A stretch of 26,408 nt of DNA from JAEVLT01 sp964484065 (GCA_964484065.1 CAZAEW010000055.1:1-26408); one strand, 5' to 3'; shown: positions 7,658 through 15,773, numbered from the stretch's first letter. The notes: a model not told the origin generated them from the sequence alone. A program made the numbers and translations.

Positions 7658-7662
7658 TAAAC

Positions 7663-7717
7663 ACGGAAACGGTTCTTGTGTCAACCCTTTCCAGGAGAAA
7701 GGAAGCACAAGAACCGT
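7663..7717. repeat. hairpin element between convergent genes
   Basis: AAACGGTTCTTGTG (about 7668-7681) pairs with CACAAGAACCGTTT (about 7706-7719), with an inner stem of CTTTCC with GGAAAG. There is no pronounced T-run. It lies between two convergent genes and could act as a bidirectional terminator. The core resembles the hairpin at 5152-5218. Confidence 0.7.
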
Positions 7718-7727
7718 TTGAATGTAT

Positions 7728-8030
7728 CTACCAGCTTTTTACTTGAATGGAAGCTGTAATTCCTTCCAATTCGCTAAATCGTAAATCTACGAAGAGCTGC
7801 TCAGGGTTAAAGTTATGGTAATCACGTAAGTATATGGCTACTGCATCCATTAATTCCTGTTCATTGAGATTTCTTAAGCTACCGTGGTTCTTGGCAATTG
7901 CAGAAAATCCAACAGACATATCAAAGCCAAGAGCAATGTCAATGGTTTTCTCCCTCGTATCTTCTTTCCCTGCGGTATAAACACATATACTATTGATCAG
8001 GTCTTTCTCATTAAATAGTAATTCCATCAA
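7728..8030 (-). CDS. DUF2653 / YxcD-like small protein
   Basis: A 100-residue acidic cytoplasmic protein whose layout resembles the YxcD/DUF2653 family of Bacillus: an N-terminal ELLFNEKDLINSICVY segment, a middle FDMSVGFSA segment and a C-terminal beta-rich end after DAVAIYLRDYHNFNPEQL. AGGAGG lies 7 bases before a TTG start at 8030 and 10 bases before the ATG at 8027, so the start is ambiguous by one codon. The function of the family is not known to me. The family call rests on recalled resemblance only. Confidence 0.6.
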   Translation of the reverse strand: MMELLFNEKDLINSICVYTAGKEDTREKTIDIALGFDMSVGFSAIAKNHGSLRNLNEQELMDAVAIYLRDYHNFNPEQLFVDLRFSELEGITASIQVKSW

Positions 8031-8051
8031 TAAGATACCTCCTGCTTAGGA

Positions 8052-8495
8052 TCAATGCCCATGGGACTGTACTTGTTTTTTATTGAAGGATTTTATTCGT
8101 CGATAGGATTGGATTAAACTGACTAAACAAAGGAGGGTCATAGGGGCGCAATACCAAACAAAGATAAAACCCCCGTTATTATAAAATGGGATATAAGCGA
8201 GGGATACCCCAAATAAAATAATCGATAAAACGAGATAGATACCAATGCATCGATGATAAAAGCTGTATTGGCTAAAGGTTTTTATCCCCTTTTTCATAAA
8301 ATGATTAAGCTTCTTATCCGTCATGTAAAAGAGAAATAACGAGATTAGCAGAAAAAAAGCATAGAAGGGTAAAGAATAATGAAATAAAGGCACACCCAAG
8401 ATACAAAAGTAAAAGCTCAATAAAAAGAAAAAGCCCGATATAAATAATGGTGTAAGAAACTTGTAAACGTTTACGTTTCTATCAAATTTTAGCAA
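8052..8495 (-). CDS. hypothetical four-helix membrane protein
   Basis: About 147 residues with four hydrophobic segments in two pairs, separated by a basic loop (MTDKKLNHFMKKGIKTF), and a polar His-containing tail. No family is recognised. An ATG at 8501 lies only one base after an AGGGGG motif, so the TTG two codons further in (8495) has the better spacing. It lies just upstream of, and co-directional with, the YxcD-like gene with a 21-base gap, so the two are probably co-transcribed. A palindromic cre-like site overlaps its first codons. Confidence 0.65.
   Translation of the reverse strand: MLKFDRNVNVYKFLTPLFISGFFFLLSFYFCILGVPLFHYSLPFYAFFLLISLFLFYMTDKKLNHFMKKGIKTFSQYSFYHRCIGIYLVLSIILFGVSLAYIPFYNNGGFIFVWYCAPMTLLCLVSLIQSYRRIKSFNKKQVQSHGH
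8461..8477. promoter_or_regulatory. cre-like palindrome in the 5' end of the membrane protein gene
   Basis: GTAAACGTTTAC (8463-8474) is a perfect 12-base palindrome. With its flanks it matches the catabolite-response-element consensus WTGNAANCGNWWNCAW with one mismatch on either strand. It lies within the first dozen codons, a position where CcpA binding can block elongation. Functional use is inference. Confidence 0.4.
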
Positions 8496-8597
8496 ACCCA
8501 TTCCCCCTTGATTCTTTACTTTATCTTATGCAGCAATCCCATTGTTCACAACCTTGTTAAATTTAATTGGTCCATAGTACCGGGGAAGGGGAAAACC

Positions 8598-8634
8598 AAA
8601 AATCAGCATGGCCTAAATAGCCATGCTGATTTTT
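8598..8634 (-). terminator. bidirectional intrinsic terminator
   Basis: AAAAATCAGCATGGC (8598-8612) pairs perfectly with GCCATGCTGATTTTT (8620-8634). Reading on the minus strand it follows the diguanylate cyclase stop codon and ends in a T-run. Confidence 0.9.
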
Positions 8635-8668
8635 GATTAAGCGGGAACTCCAACCCGCCACTGTTCGT

Positions 8669-10171
8669 TTACTGGGTGCACACGCGATTCCTTCCGGATT
8701 CTTTTGCGATATAGAGTGCTTTATCGGATTCGTTGATTAAGTCATAGACGGTCATTTTTTCGGAATGACGGGAAGTCGATGCTGCCCCAATGCTGATTTT
8801 TACTGTAATCCGCTGATCTTTATAATCCACAACCATTTTTTCAATCATAACCCGTAATTCTTCTGCCACGAGCAACGCCTTTTCCAGATCGGTATCCGTT
8901 AATATGATTAAGAATTCTTCGCCGCCGTACCTGCCGATAATATCGGACTTCCGCAGTCGCAGTTTGCATTCATTTGCAATTCTGACAATTACTTTATCTC
9001 CAGCTAAATGGCCATAGGTATCATTGACCGCTTTGAATAAATCAATATCAATCATTAAGGCAGAAAGATTGGTTCCATAACGGTAAGCTCGATAAAACTC
9101 TTTCTCTGCCTCTTCCATCAGCTTTCTTCGGTTATAGACACCGGTCAAAGGATCAATCTCCGCCATCACGTTAAGTTTCTCCAGTGCAATTGTCTGCTCG
9201 GTGATATCCTGAAAAATAAGGATTTTACCAACCAGTCTATTTTTTTGAACGATAGGAGTGGTTCTGAAACCAAGATAAATTTTTTGCTTATCTCTTGTCA
9301 GTTCGACGGTAAAATGTTTAGCTGTTTGATTGGCAATCATTTCCCCTTCAGTAAACACCACAATGTTTCTGCCAATGAACTGAGGGTTTAACCACTGAAA
9401 AGTTTCTTTCCCAGTACGGTTAAAATCGATGAGTCTATTTTTATGATCAATAACGATAATGCCTTCGTTGATCACATCAAAGATCCGATCCCTTTCAATC
9501 TGATACAAATCTAAAAAATTATACTTAAAAATAGCGATATAAAAGCAAATGGCTAACATGGCAAAACCAAAGGTGGTCAAATCATAAAAAATGGGAGTGT
9601 TAATGTAAATGATGTACGCGATGGTTGGGCATAACGTTCCTATTAGCATCCAAAAAGCTTGGGTCTTGGCGCCAAAATAGGTTTCTCTCCATTTTTTAAA
9701 GAAGACAATCAAGCTAAAGAATAACCCCAAGTAGGTATAGGAGATGAATACGTAATACCAAGGCCCTTTTACCAAGCTGGCTGAAAAGAAGTGGTCGTAT
9801 CGGCTGATGGACAAACTGGAGTAATACAAATGATGATAGGGGTTGGTTAAAAAAATGAAAAAAGTCATAACTGGGATAAATAAAATGAGAAAATTCGATA
9901 GAAAAGAGCTGGATTTATGAAAATAAAACTCAAACGACACAAGTATCCAAAATGCCGTGCAAAAAACAAGCCCTGCTATTTCAAAATCGAGGGAAAATTC
10001 AATCTGTCTTAAAGATGCTGAGATTAACTCCATTCCATAACCAAACGTGAAAACAGCAATGGAAAGGCAGGTAAGAGAAAAAAGGGCCGCAATCCTGCTC
10101 CTATATTTAAATAAGGAGTAGAAAAATAAGACAATAAAAATGAGACTTATCGAAAACTCAATAATCGGCAT
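8669..10171 (-). CDS. membrane PAS-GGDEF diguanylate cyclase
   Basis: A 500-residue sensor enzyme that should make cyclic di-GMP from two GTP. Residues 1 to about 215 hold seven or eight membrane helices of the type seen in histidine-kinase 7TM sensor regions. Next comes a PAS domain (about 225-335; DVINEGIIVIDHKNRLIDFN at its start), then a GGDEF domain beginning DPLTG (340). The active-site motif is GGEEF (416-420), intact. RKSD five residues before it is the RxxD product-inhibition site. Start: ATG at 10171, preceded by GGGGTGG; the frame is open slightly further to a TTG at 10186. It is divergent from the ABC operon and closed by the terminator at 8598-8634. The ligand sensed is unknown. 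Confidence 0.92.
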   Translation of the reverse strand: MPIIEFSISLIFIVLFFYSLFKYRSRIAALFSLTCLSIAVFTFGYGMELISASLRQIEFSLDFEIAGLVFCTAFWILVSFEFYFHKSSSFLSNFLILFIPVMTFFIFLTNPYHHLYYSSLSISRYDHFFSASLVKGPWYYVFISYTYLGLFFSLIVFFKKWRETYFGAKTQAFWMLIGTLCPTIAYIIYINTPIFYDLTTFGFAMLAICFYIAIFKYNFLDLYQIERDRIFDVINEGIIVIDHKNRLIDFNRTGKETFQWLNPQFIGRNIVVFTEGEMIANQTAKHFTVELTRDKQKIYLGFRTTPIVQKNRLVGKILIFQDITEQTIALEKLNVMAEIDPLTGVYNRRKLMEEAEKEFYRAYRYGTNLSALMIDIDLFKAVNDTYGHLAGDKVIVRIANECKLRLRKSDIIGRYGGEEFLIILTDTDLEKALLVAEELRVMIEKMVVDYKDQRITVKISIGAASTSRHSEKMTVYDLINESDKALYIAKESGRNRVCTQ

Positions 10172-10356
10172 CTTTGTCCACCCCAAAAATAGGTTTCAAA
10201 AAAAGAGAAAATTAGTCATATTATCCTAAGTAAATCTACCTATTAATTAGATTATAAGACTGTCGGAATTCACAGTCTAGTTACAGAATTCCGTTTCTTG
10301 TGCTAATCTATAAAAAGGAATCCTTTTCCAGAATTACTAATAAGGTGATAATCCAT

Positions 10357-11172
10357 ATGGAATCAAAAACAATTTTTGAAGCATTCAATTTAAGAAAAAT
10401 GATTGAAGGAATTCTGGTTTTAAATGATATTTCTTTCCAAATTCCCAGTCACACCACTATTGCGATTACAGGTAAAAACGGTTCAGGAAAAAGCACCTTC
10501 CTGAAAATCTTGGCAGGGATTTATAAACCAGACAGCGGGAAAATCATCAGAAATACAAGAAAAATAGGTTATGTTCCTGAACATTTTCCTGAAAATGTGA
10601 GATTTAAGCTTAAAGAATACTTGTTGTTAACGGCATCTTTTCAAGGCTTATCCAAAAAGAATATTGAAAAAGAGCTTTTAGATTATATTAATGTGTTTCA
10701 AATTGAGGAATTTCTGGACAAGCCTCTCAAACAGTGTTCCAAAGGAACAAAGCAGAAAGCAGGGATTATTCAGAGCCTTCTCATGAAACCTGATGTTCTC
10801 CTTTTAGATGAACCGTTGACAGGGCTGGATTCCCGATCACAGCAAAATTTTATTCATCACCTGGAAAAAATCAGCAATCAAACAACCATTCTCTTTACGA
10901 CTCACGAAAATCACATGATTGAAAAAATAGCATGCCAGACCTTGATGTTGGAATCCGGAAAAATTTCATTCCAACAAGGTCCATTAAAAGAGAAAAAACG
11001 AATTATAGTAAAATTTCCAAATAATGAGGTTTTTAAAGAGCTCAGCTTAGTTAATATTCAATACAAGGATAATATAGCTTTCCTGACCGTTGACTCTGAA
11101 CAAAGCGATCAAACTTTACGAGTCTTATTAAATAACTGCTGCTCGGTGTTGGAAGTAAGGGAATGGAGGTAA
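10357..11172 (+). CDS. ABC transporter ATP-binding protein
   Basis: A 271-residue ATPase. Walker A is GKNGSGKS (39-46), the signature is the variant CSKGTKQK (127-134, replacing LSGGQ), Walker B is VLLLDEP (147-153) and the switch His is in FTTHE (180-184). A C-terminal domain of about 60 residues follows the ATPase core, as in exporters of the ABC-2 class. AAGGTG (10343-10348) precedes the ATG at 10357. It overlaps the ribosome binding site of the permease gene, whose ATG lies 2 bases after this stop, so the two form an operon. The CSKGT signature is common in Bacillus ABC-2 export systems. Substrate unknown. Confidence 0.9.
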   Translation: MESKTIFEAFNLRKMIEGILVLNDISFQIPSHTTIAITGKNGSGKSTFLKILAGIYKPDSGKIIRNTRKIGYVPEHFPENVRFKLKEYLLLTASFQGLSKKNIEKELLDYINVFQIEEFLDKPLKQCSKGTKQKAGIIQSLLMKPDVLLLDEPLTGLDSRSQQNFIHHLEKISNQTTILFTTHENHMIEKIACQTLMLESGKISFQQGPLKEKKRIIVKFPNNEVFKELSLVNIQYKDNIAFLTVDSEQSDQTLRVLLNNCCSVLEVREWR

Positions 11173-11174
11173 AG

Positions 11175-11879
11175 ATGAGAGGTTATTTAAAGTATCAGTT
11201 TCTCAGTTACATCCGCTCGTTAAAATTGATTCCTCCTATAACCGTATTTGCTGCTTGGGTATTTATTTTATATGCGTACAAAAATGTGCCAATCTTAAGC
11301 AGCTATGAAGTGACAAGCATTGCACTTTATTTGTCCATGACATGGGTTGCAATGGGGATTTTTTCAATTGAAGAAGAAAGTGAGAAGCATTTACTTTTTA
11401 TCCAGCTTGGCAGCAAGACCCGGTTTATAAGGGGAAAGTGGATAATTTGTATTGTGGTCGCCATCATATTAGGGTCTTTTGCTATTGTCTATCCGGTCGC
11501 AATGAATGATTTTAAGGGAACTTTCAAGCCGATTCATCTTTGGTTATCGATCTATAGTCACTTCTTTTTAGCTTTATTCGGATTACTCGTTGGAACTTTT
11601 TTCTCGGTTACTTCCTTTGCATCAAAAAAATATGCCTGGCTTTCAGCTGTACTTCTACTTGTCATCTCTCTTTCTTCTGAAGGAATAGTGGGGAAAATGG
11701 ACTTTTTAAAATGGCCGCTCATCCTCTTTCCTCCAGTTGTATCAGTGCTTAAATTTATGAGCGGGAACGATTCGGTACGAATTGGAGCGAGCTTTTGGAT
11801 TCAGGCAGCGCTGGTTATTTGCTATACAATAGGGGGATTCATTTTTACGGAAAGATTGTTTTTGAGGAAAGAAAGATAG
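11175..11879 (+). CDS. ABC-2 type permease subunit
   Basis: A 234-residue membrane protein with about six hydrophobic segments, partner of the ATPase just upstream. GGAGG (11165-11169), inside the last codons of the ATPase gene, is 5 bases from the ATG at 11175; the in-frame ATG at 11163 overlaps that site and is less likely. The conserved pattern after the second helix (IEEESEKHLLFIQLGS) and the six-helix layout fit the transmembrane part of an ABC-2 exporter. No substrate can be inferred. Translationally coupled to the ATPase. Confidence 0.82.
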   Translation: MRGYLKYQFLSYIRSLKLIPPITVFAAWVFILYAYKNVPILSSYEVTSIALYLSMTWVAMGIFSIEEESEKHLLFIQLGSKTRFIRGKWIICIVVAIILGSFAIVYPVAMNDFKGTFKPIHLWLSIYSHFFLALFGLLVGTFFSVTSFASKKYAWLSAVLLLVISLSSEGIVGKMDFLKWPLILFPPVVSVLKFMSGNDSVRIGASFWIQAALVICYTIGGFIFTERLFLRKER

Positions 11880-11885
11880 GGTATA

Positions 11886-11911
11886 AGAAAAGGGGCTGTC
11901 TGGACAGCCCC
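11886..11911 (-). terminator. terminator between convergent genes
   Basis: GGGGCTGT (11892-11899) pairs with ACAGCCCC (11904-11911) around CTGG. On the minus strand the stem is followed by TTTTCTT, so it is a good terminator for the Spo0E-like gene; on the plus strand the T-run is missing and only attenuation is likely. Confidence 0.75.
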
Positions 11912-11920
11912 ATACTGGTA

Positions 11921-12109
11921 TTACATTAAGTGAACTATTTTTTCTTCAATATATTTATTGATCAGGAAATCCAGTTTAATTGAAAGCTTAATATAGTCAG
12001 AACTGTGCGGACCTTTTTGATTATATAATTCCATTTTTTTTCTTTTAAGTTTCGAAATTTCCCTTAAGGCTGTTATATTTTCAAAGTGAACAATACAGTT
12101 AGTTTCCAT
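11921..12109 (-). CDS. Spo0E-like sporulation regulatory phosphatase
   Basis: A 62-residue protein with the two-helix layout of the Spo0E family, aspartyl-phosphate phosphatases that dephosphorylate Spo0A~P and delay sporulation. The first helix (ITALREISKLKRKKMEL), the short Gly-containing turn and the second helix with the SxxLD core (SIKLDFLINKY) are all present. The ATG at 12109 is preceded by GAGGTG at short distance; an ATG at 12121 is in frame but overlaps that site. The stop is followed by a terminator at 11886-11911. The specific paralogue (Spo0E, YisI, YnzD) cannot be decided. Confidence 0.85.
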   Translation of the reverse strand: METNCIVHFENITALREISKLKRKKMELYNQKGPHSSDYIKLSIKLDFLINKYIEEKIVHLM

Positions 12110-12121
12110 GATACACCTCAT

Positions 12122-12463
12122 TCAATAATTTTAATAAATTGATGATCCAAGGCATGAATAATGAGACTTCTATTAAAATTAAATTGATAATATCATAGTC
12201 TATTTTTCTTGGGAATATGGAATATAAAAGTTAAAAAATTCAAAAAAGCGGTAAATGATACTGATATACCAAGTCTTTTTACATAGCCCTTTCTGACTAC
12301 TGAATATAATGGATACAAAGTATGGGGTGTTTTATAAAGAACAAGGAATACGTTATACTATAATAATTTTTACTCTTAAAATAAAACTATTTTAAAAATA
12401 TAAACAATTTAAGAAAACACCAAAGTTATTCATTGTAAAAAAACCTCAGGGAGAAAATATTCA
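12122..12463. other. AT-rich intergenic stretch
   Basis: About 340 bases, very AT-rich, with no convincing coding frame on either strand. It includes TATACTATAATAATTT-like promoter material near 12355. I see no repeats or known RNA motifs. Confidence 0.5.
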
Positions 12464-12485
12464 ATGAAGAAAAGGGGAACTGCAA

Positions 12486-12554
12486 ATGGAGAAAGGGAAA
12501 AGACACACACTATTTTTGGATCTTTTACCAAAGAAAACCCTCAGCCTGGATTAG
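12486..12554 (+). CDS. candidate 22-residue ORF ending inside a terminator
   Basis: The ATG at 12486 has AAGGGG about 8 bases upstream and encodes a basic-hydrophobic peptide (MEKGKRHTLFLDLLPKKT, then LSLD). Its stop lies inside the stem-loop at 12534-12567, the layout of a leader peptide or of a short peptide with its own terminator. An overlapping frame from ATG 12464 to 12574 encodes 36 residues and is an alternative. Neither resembles a family I know. Confidence 0.3.
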   Translation: MEKGKRHTLFLDLLPKKTLSLD

Positions 12555-12567
12555 CTAAGGGTTTTTG
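12534..12567. terminator. bidirectional terminator
   Basis: AAAACCCT-AGC (12534-12544) pairs with GCT-AGGGTTTT (12554-12565), with T-runs on both strands. It lies between the plus-strand mini-ORF and the minus-strand 43-residue ORF. Confidence 0.8.
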
Positions 12568-12570
12568 TCT

Positions 12571-12702
12571 TTAATATTTTTCTTCCTTCGACTTCGAACC
12601 CACTGAAAAACTTTTTCTTCTATTCGTTAACGAGGTTCGGTTCTCAGGGATGTGATTAACCCAATAAACAAATGGCAGCTGACTAGGACTTATGATTCTC
12701 AT
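12571..12702 (-). CDS. candidate 43-residue small protein
   Basis: On the minus strand the ATG at 12702 is preceded by AAGGAG at about 8 bases, a near-ideal ribosome binding site. The frame encodes 43 residues, beginning MRIISPSQLPFVYWVNH and ending in a basic Ser/Lys/Glu-rich tail, and stops just before the bidirectional terminator at 12534-12567. Ribosome binding site, frame and terminator together look like a real short gene. No family is recognised; a small spore or stress protein is possible but is a guess. Confidence 0.5.
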   Translation of the reverse strand: MRIISPSQLPFVYWVNHIPENRTSLTNRRKSFSVGSKSKEEKY

Positions 12703-12935
12703 TTAACCCGCTCCTTTTTATCCATTTTTTTCTGCGTTTCCTTTATTTGAATAAACTATACAATTTCACAGTCAAATTGTGATCTTTTTCGTTAGAAATC
12801 CTGACAGCCTTTTTGATTGCTGACACATAAGTTTCACAGAAAACAATTCCGAAAAGTGATACTATTAAGATAATTAGATACACTCCAAGCCAAACGTTTC
12901 AAAGATTAAAATAATCTTTAAAGGAGCGCGAAAGT

Positions 12936-13133
12936 ATGGAAAAAGGAACAATCGTAAAAATTTCAACTCCTAATCTAGTTAACTACTTATTAAAAGGGGA
13001 GGTTATCCAGGAAGGCATCGCGTTTAATGAACAAGTTATGAGTAAAGTCATGTTTTCACCCTCTAATCAAGTTTGGTATATTGACCAAACCTTAAAAACA
13101 GTTTCACCGAACAAATCTTTAGAGATTCATTAA
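12936..13133 (+). CDS. small hypothetical protein
   Basis: A 65-residue protein starting with MEKGTIVKISTPNLVNY. AAAGGAG upstream (about 12919-12925) is a strong ribosome binding site, and a perfect terminator follows at 13183-13211. The product looks like a small beta-rich domain with no membrane segment or signal peptide. I do not recognise the family. Confidence 0.7.
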   Translation: MEKGTIVKISTPNLVNYLLKGEVIQEGIAFNEQVMSKVMFSPSNQVWYIDQTLKTVSPNKSLEIH

Positions 13134-13182
13134 AAATGGTCCCCAACTTATCTATCCTGCAAAATTCCTTTTCCAGCAGAAT

Positions 13183-13211
13183 AGACCTGACAGTCTGTCA
13201 GGTCTTTTTTC
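13183..13211 (+). terminator. intrinsic terminator
   Basis: AGACCTGACA (13183-13192) pairs with TGTCAGGTCT around GTC, followed by a run of T. Confidence 0.9.
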
Positions 13212-13276
13212 ATTTTTGCTTTTATCTTTTAATATAATACCGAATAATAAGATAAAGCTATTATTCTTCAAATTAC

Positions 13277-13909
13277 TTATTCTGGGATATTGTATTCCCA
13301 GTCATTATCACGGCCTCGGCTTCGTCTTCTATTACGTTCTCTGGAGCGATCTCTTTCTCGATTTCGGCTGCGATCTCGGTCATCACTGCTGCTGCGTAAC
13401 CTGTCATCACTGGAACGATTTCGATCGTTTCCAGCCGACCGATTTCGATTACGGCCTCTGTCGTAATCCCTTTCGCGATCCTCAGGTGGATCTACGACCA
13501 TCACACTGAAGGAAATCGGACCAACAACCACTGCTTCTGCGCCAAATGTAATATTTTCAGCTGTTACTTGATACAAATGTGCCCCTTCGCCCAAATCCAT
13601 GTCTATTGCTTGGAACGTTACAATATAGTTTTGTTCGGATGCCAAATCTGCCTCTAAGCCTTGTTGTGCTCGGAAAATTTCTCTTCCATCGCGGAAAATC
13701 CGAAATAAAATTTGCGAAGTATCGCTTACTCCGCGAATGCCAACTGTCGTCATCAATTTTGTTTGATTTCTAAAAGCATCCCTGCGCGGAATTCTAATAG
13801 ATAATGTCGCTAGCTCAAGATTTCTGCTCGAATGGGGAATCCTGATCGGTCTAATTTGGTTAATTCTTTGTACTGGTTCAGTTGCCTGGAAATCTATAAT
13901 GCGAACCAT
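13277..13909 (-). CDS. ExsC-like exosporium protein with Arg/Asp/Ser-rich tail
   Basis: A 210-residue protein. Residues 1 to about 140 form a beta-rich domain that, as I recall, resembles exosporium protein C of the B. cereus group: start MVRIIDFQATEPVQ, middle ILFRIFRDGREIF, end YQVTAENITFGAEAVVVGPI. Residues 142-203 are a low-complexity tail of Arg, Asp, Asn, Ser and Glu with many DR and RS pairs, not known to me from ExsC. It lacks a signal peptide, as expected for spore proteins made in the mother cell. Start: ATG at 13909 with AAGGAG 7 bases upstream. Likely expressed under a late sporulation sigma factor, but no promoter was assigned. Confidence 0.6.
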   Translation of the reverse strand: MVRIIDFQATEPVQRINQIRPIRIPHSSRNLELATLSIRIPRRDAFRNQTKLMTTVGIRGVSDTSQILFRIFRDGREIFRAQQGLEADLASEQNYIVTFQAIDMDLGEGAHLYQVTAENITFGAEAVVVGPISFSVMVVDPPEDRERDYDRGRNRNRSAGNDRNRSSDDRLRSSSDDRDRSRNRERDRSRERNRRRSRGRDNDWEYNIPE

Positions 13910-14086
13910 GTCGTCACTCCTTAATTTTTATGCTATAAATTATGCACTCAGCGAATGGTTGATTGGACAATGGTTTATTTATCTGCAATATGTTCGATTG
14001 CCTAAACCCATTTCATTCATTCATTTCATGGTAATATGTAAAATATGGCTGCTATTTTATAATCTAAATATGGAGGAGGGCTAAGC

Positions 14087-15001
14087 ATGAAATTCGTCAT
14101 TGCAGGCGGTTCAGGGTTTATTGGCAGGGAATTAACAGATACTTTGCTTGCTCAAGGGCATGAAGTCGTCATTTTAACCCGAAACGAGAAAAAATCCTCT
14201 CAAAGTATCACATACATAAAATGGCTGAGGGAAGGAACCTTTCCCGAAAAAGAAATCGACCATGCAGACGTGTTTATCAATTTAGCAGGAGTATCGATAA
14301 ACAGCGGGCGTTGGACAGCAAGCCATCAGAAAGAAATTTACGACAGCCGAATGAAGGCAACTGACGAACTGCTGAGAATCATCGCCGACATACAAAAAAA
14401 ACCGTCCGTACTAATAAACGCCAGTGCAATCGGAATTTATCCATCTTCTCTTACCTCCGTATATACGGAAAAATCAACTGAATTGGCGAAGAATTTTCTT
14501 GGACATACGGTTAATGATTGGGAAAAGAAGGCAGCTGGAGCTGAAATCGATGGTATTCGAACAGTCTTTATGCGATTTGGAGTAGTACTTGGCAGAAAAG
14601 GAGGGGCACTGCCGCTCCTGGTTCTGCCGTATAGATTTTTTCTTGGCGGAACCATCGGTTCGGGTAAACAATGGGTATCCTGGATTCATCACAAAGACGC
14701 TGTGCGGGCCATTTGTTTTGCAGCAGAAAATGAAAAGATATCCGGTCCCGTAAATGTTACAGCCCCACATCCAGTAAGTATGGCGGAATTCGGAAAAACA
14801 ATTAGTGCTGTCCTGCATTCCCCGCATTTTCTGCCCGTTCCTTCGATTCTGTTAAAATTAATACTGGGAACAAAAAGTTCACTCGTTCTGGAGGGACAGC
14901 ATGTTCTGCCGGACAAATTAACGAAAACAGATTTTCATTTTTTATATCCTACACTCCAGAATGCTTTAAGAGATCTATTAATGATAAAAAGAGATGAATA
15001 G
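14087..15001 (+). CDS. yfhF: YfhF-like SDR family protein (TIGR01777)
   Basis: A 304-residue member of the atypical short-chain dehydrogenase group annotated as TIGR01777, whose B. subtilis member is YfhF. The N-terminal dinucleotide site is GGSGFIG (7-13); the NLAGVSI and NASAIGIYP segments and the WVSWIHHKDAVRAI motif are characteristic. The C-terminal domain contains NVTAPHPVSMAEFG. It is thought to be an NAD(P)-dependent epimerase or reductase of unknown substrate. GGAGGAGGG precedes the ATG. In B. subtilis the gene neighbours recX; here it is beside a lemA gene, so the context differs. Confidence 0.9.
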   Translation: MKFVIAGGSGFIGRELTDTLLAQGHEVVILTRNEKKSSQSITYIKWLREGTFPEKEIDHADVFINLAGVSINSGRWTASHQKEIYDSRMKATDELLRIIADIQKKPSVLINASAIGIYPSSLTSVYTEKSTELAKNFLGHTVNDWEKKAAGAEIDGIRTVFMRFGVVLGRKGGALPLLVLPYRFFLGGTIGSGKQWVSWIHHKDAVRAICFAAENEKISGPVNVTAPHPVSMAEFGKTISAVLHSPHFLPVPSILLKLILGTKSSLVLEGQHVLPDKLTKTDFHFLYPTLQNALRDLLMIKRDE

Positions 15002-15194
15002 TTGAGATTACGTCATGTTTAGAAATAGTTAGTTTAGCTTATTAGGTTTATAATAATGATTGAAGAATTTGAATTTCCTCTTACATTTTTACAGCTGCTT
15101 GCGAATATGTTCACTTAAAAATAAAACATCCATACCAATATGGAAATTTATTGCTTTCACACTTATATACATATGGAGAAGGGAGAGGTTTCAA

Positions 15195-15773
15195 ATGAAG
15201 AAAGGGTTATTAGGGATTGGAATAGTGGTTGTCTTGCTGATTATTTTCTCAGCTATGTTTGTCTCTAGCTACAACGGTTTTGTAAGTTTAGAAGAAAACG
15301 TAAATCAATCCCATGCACAAATTGAAAACCAGCTTCAAAGAAGGATGGATTTAATTCCCAACTTAGTGAATACTGTAAAAGGATATGCATCGCATGAAAA
15401 AGCAGTGATTCAGTCCATTTCTGACGCTCGTGCTAAGCTTGCTGTAGCGAAAACACCTCAGGCGGAAGCAACTGCTAACGTCGAGTTATCCAGTGCGTTA
15501 AACCGTTTGCTTGTCGTTGTTGAGAACTATCCAAATTTAAAAGCAGACCGGCAGTTTACCCAGCTCATGGACGAACTGGCTGGAACGGAAAACTGAATTG
15601 CAGTGGCAAGAAAAGATTACAATGATCAAGTCGCAACCTTTAACAAAAAAGTGAAAAGCTTTCCAGGTTCGATCGTCGCCAGAATTGCCGGATTTGAACA
15701 AAAAGAATACTTTAAAGCAGACTCTAAAGCTCAAGATGCACCAAAGGTTGACTTTGGGAGCAATGGACAATGA
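15195..15773 (+). pseudogene. lemA: lemA-family gene interrupted by an in-frame TGA
   Basis: LemA-family proteins have one N-terminal membrane helix and a long helical bundle outside it. The ATG at 15195 is preceded by GGGAGAGG. The frame encodes a membrane helix, then VSLEENVNQSHAQIENQLQR, and continues to ELAGTEN, where TGA (15594-15596) ends it after 133 residues. The same frame continues without a shift through IAVARKDYNDQVATFNKKVK to a second TGA at 15771-15773, completing a normal LemA of about 192 residues. The conserved residue at the stop is Arg, so a single C-to-T change (CGA to TGA) explains it. The final TGA overlaps the ATG of the TPM gene. A sequencing error is possible. Confidence 0.9.

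Noticed and set aside
13899..14084. Plus-strand 61-codon frame before yfhF
   Set aside because: It overlaps the start and ribosome binding site of the ExsC-like gene on the other strand and lacks its own binding site.
15588..15602. Frameshift in lemA
   Set aside because: The conserved continuation is in the same frame as the upstream part; only a nonsense codon separates them.
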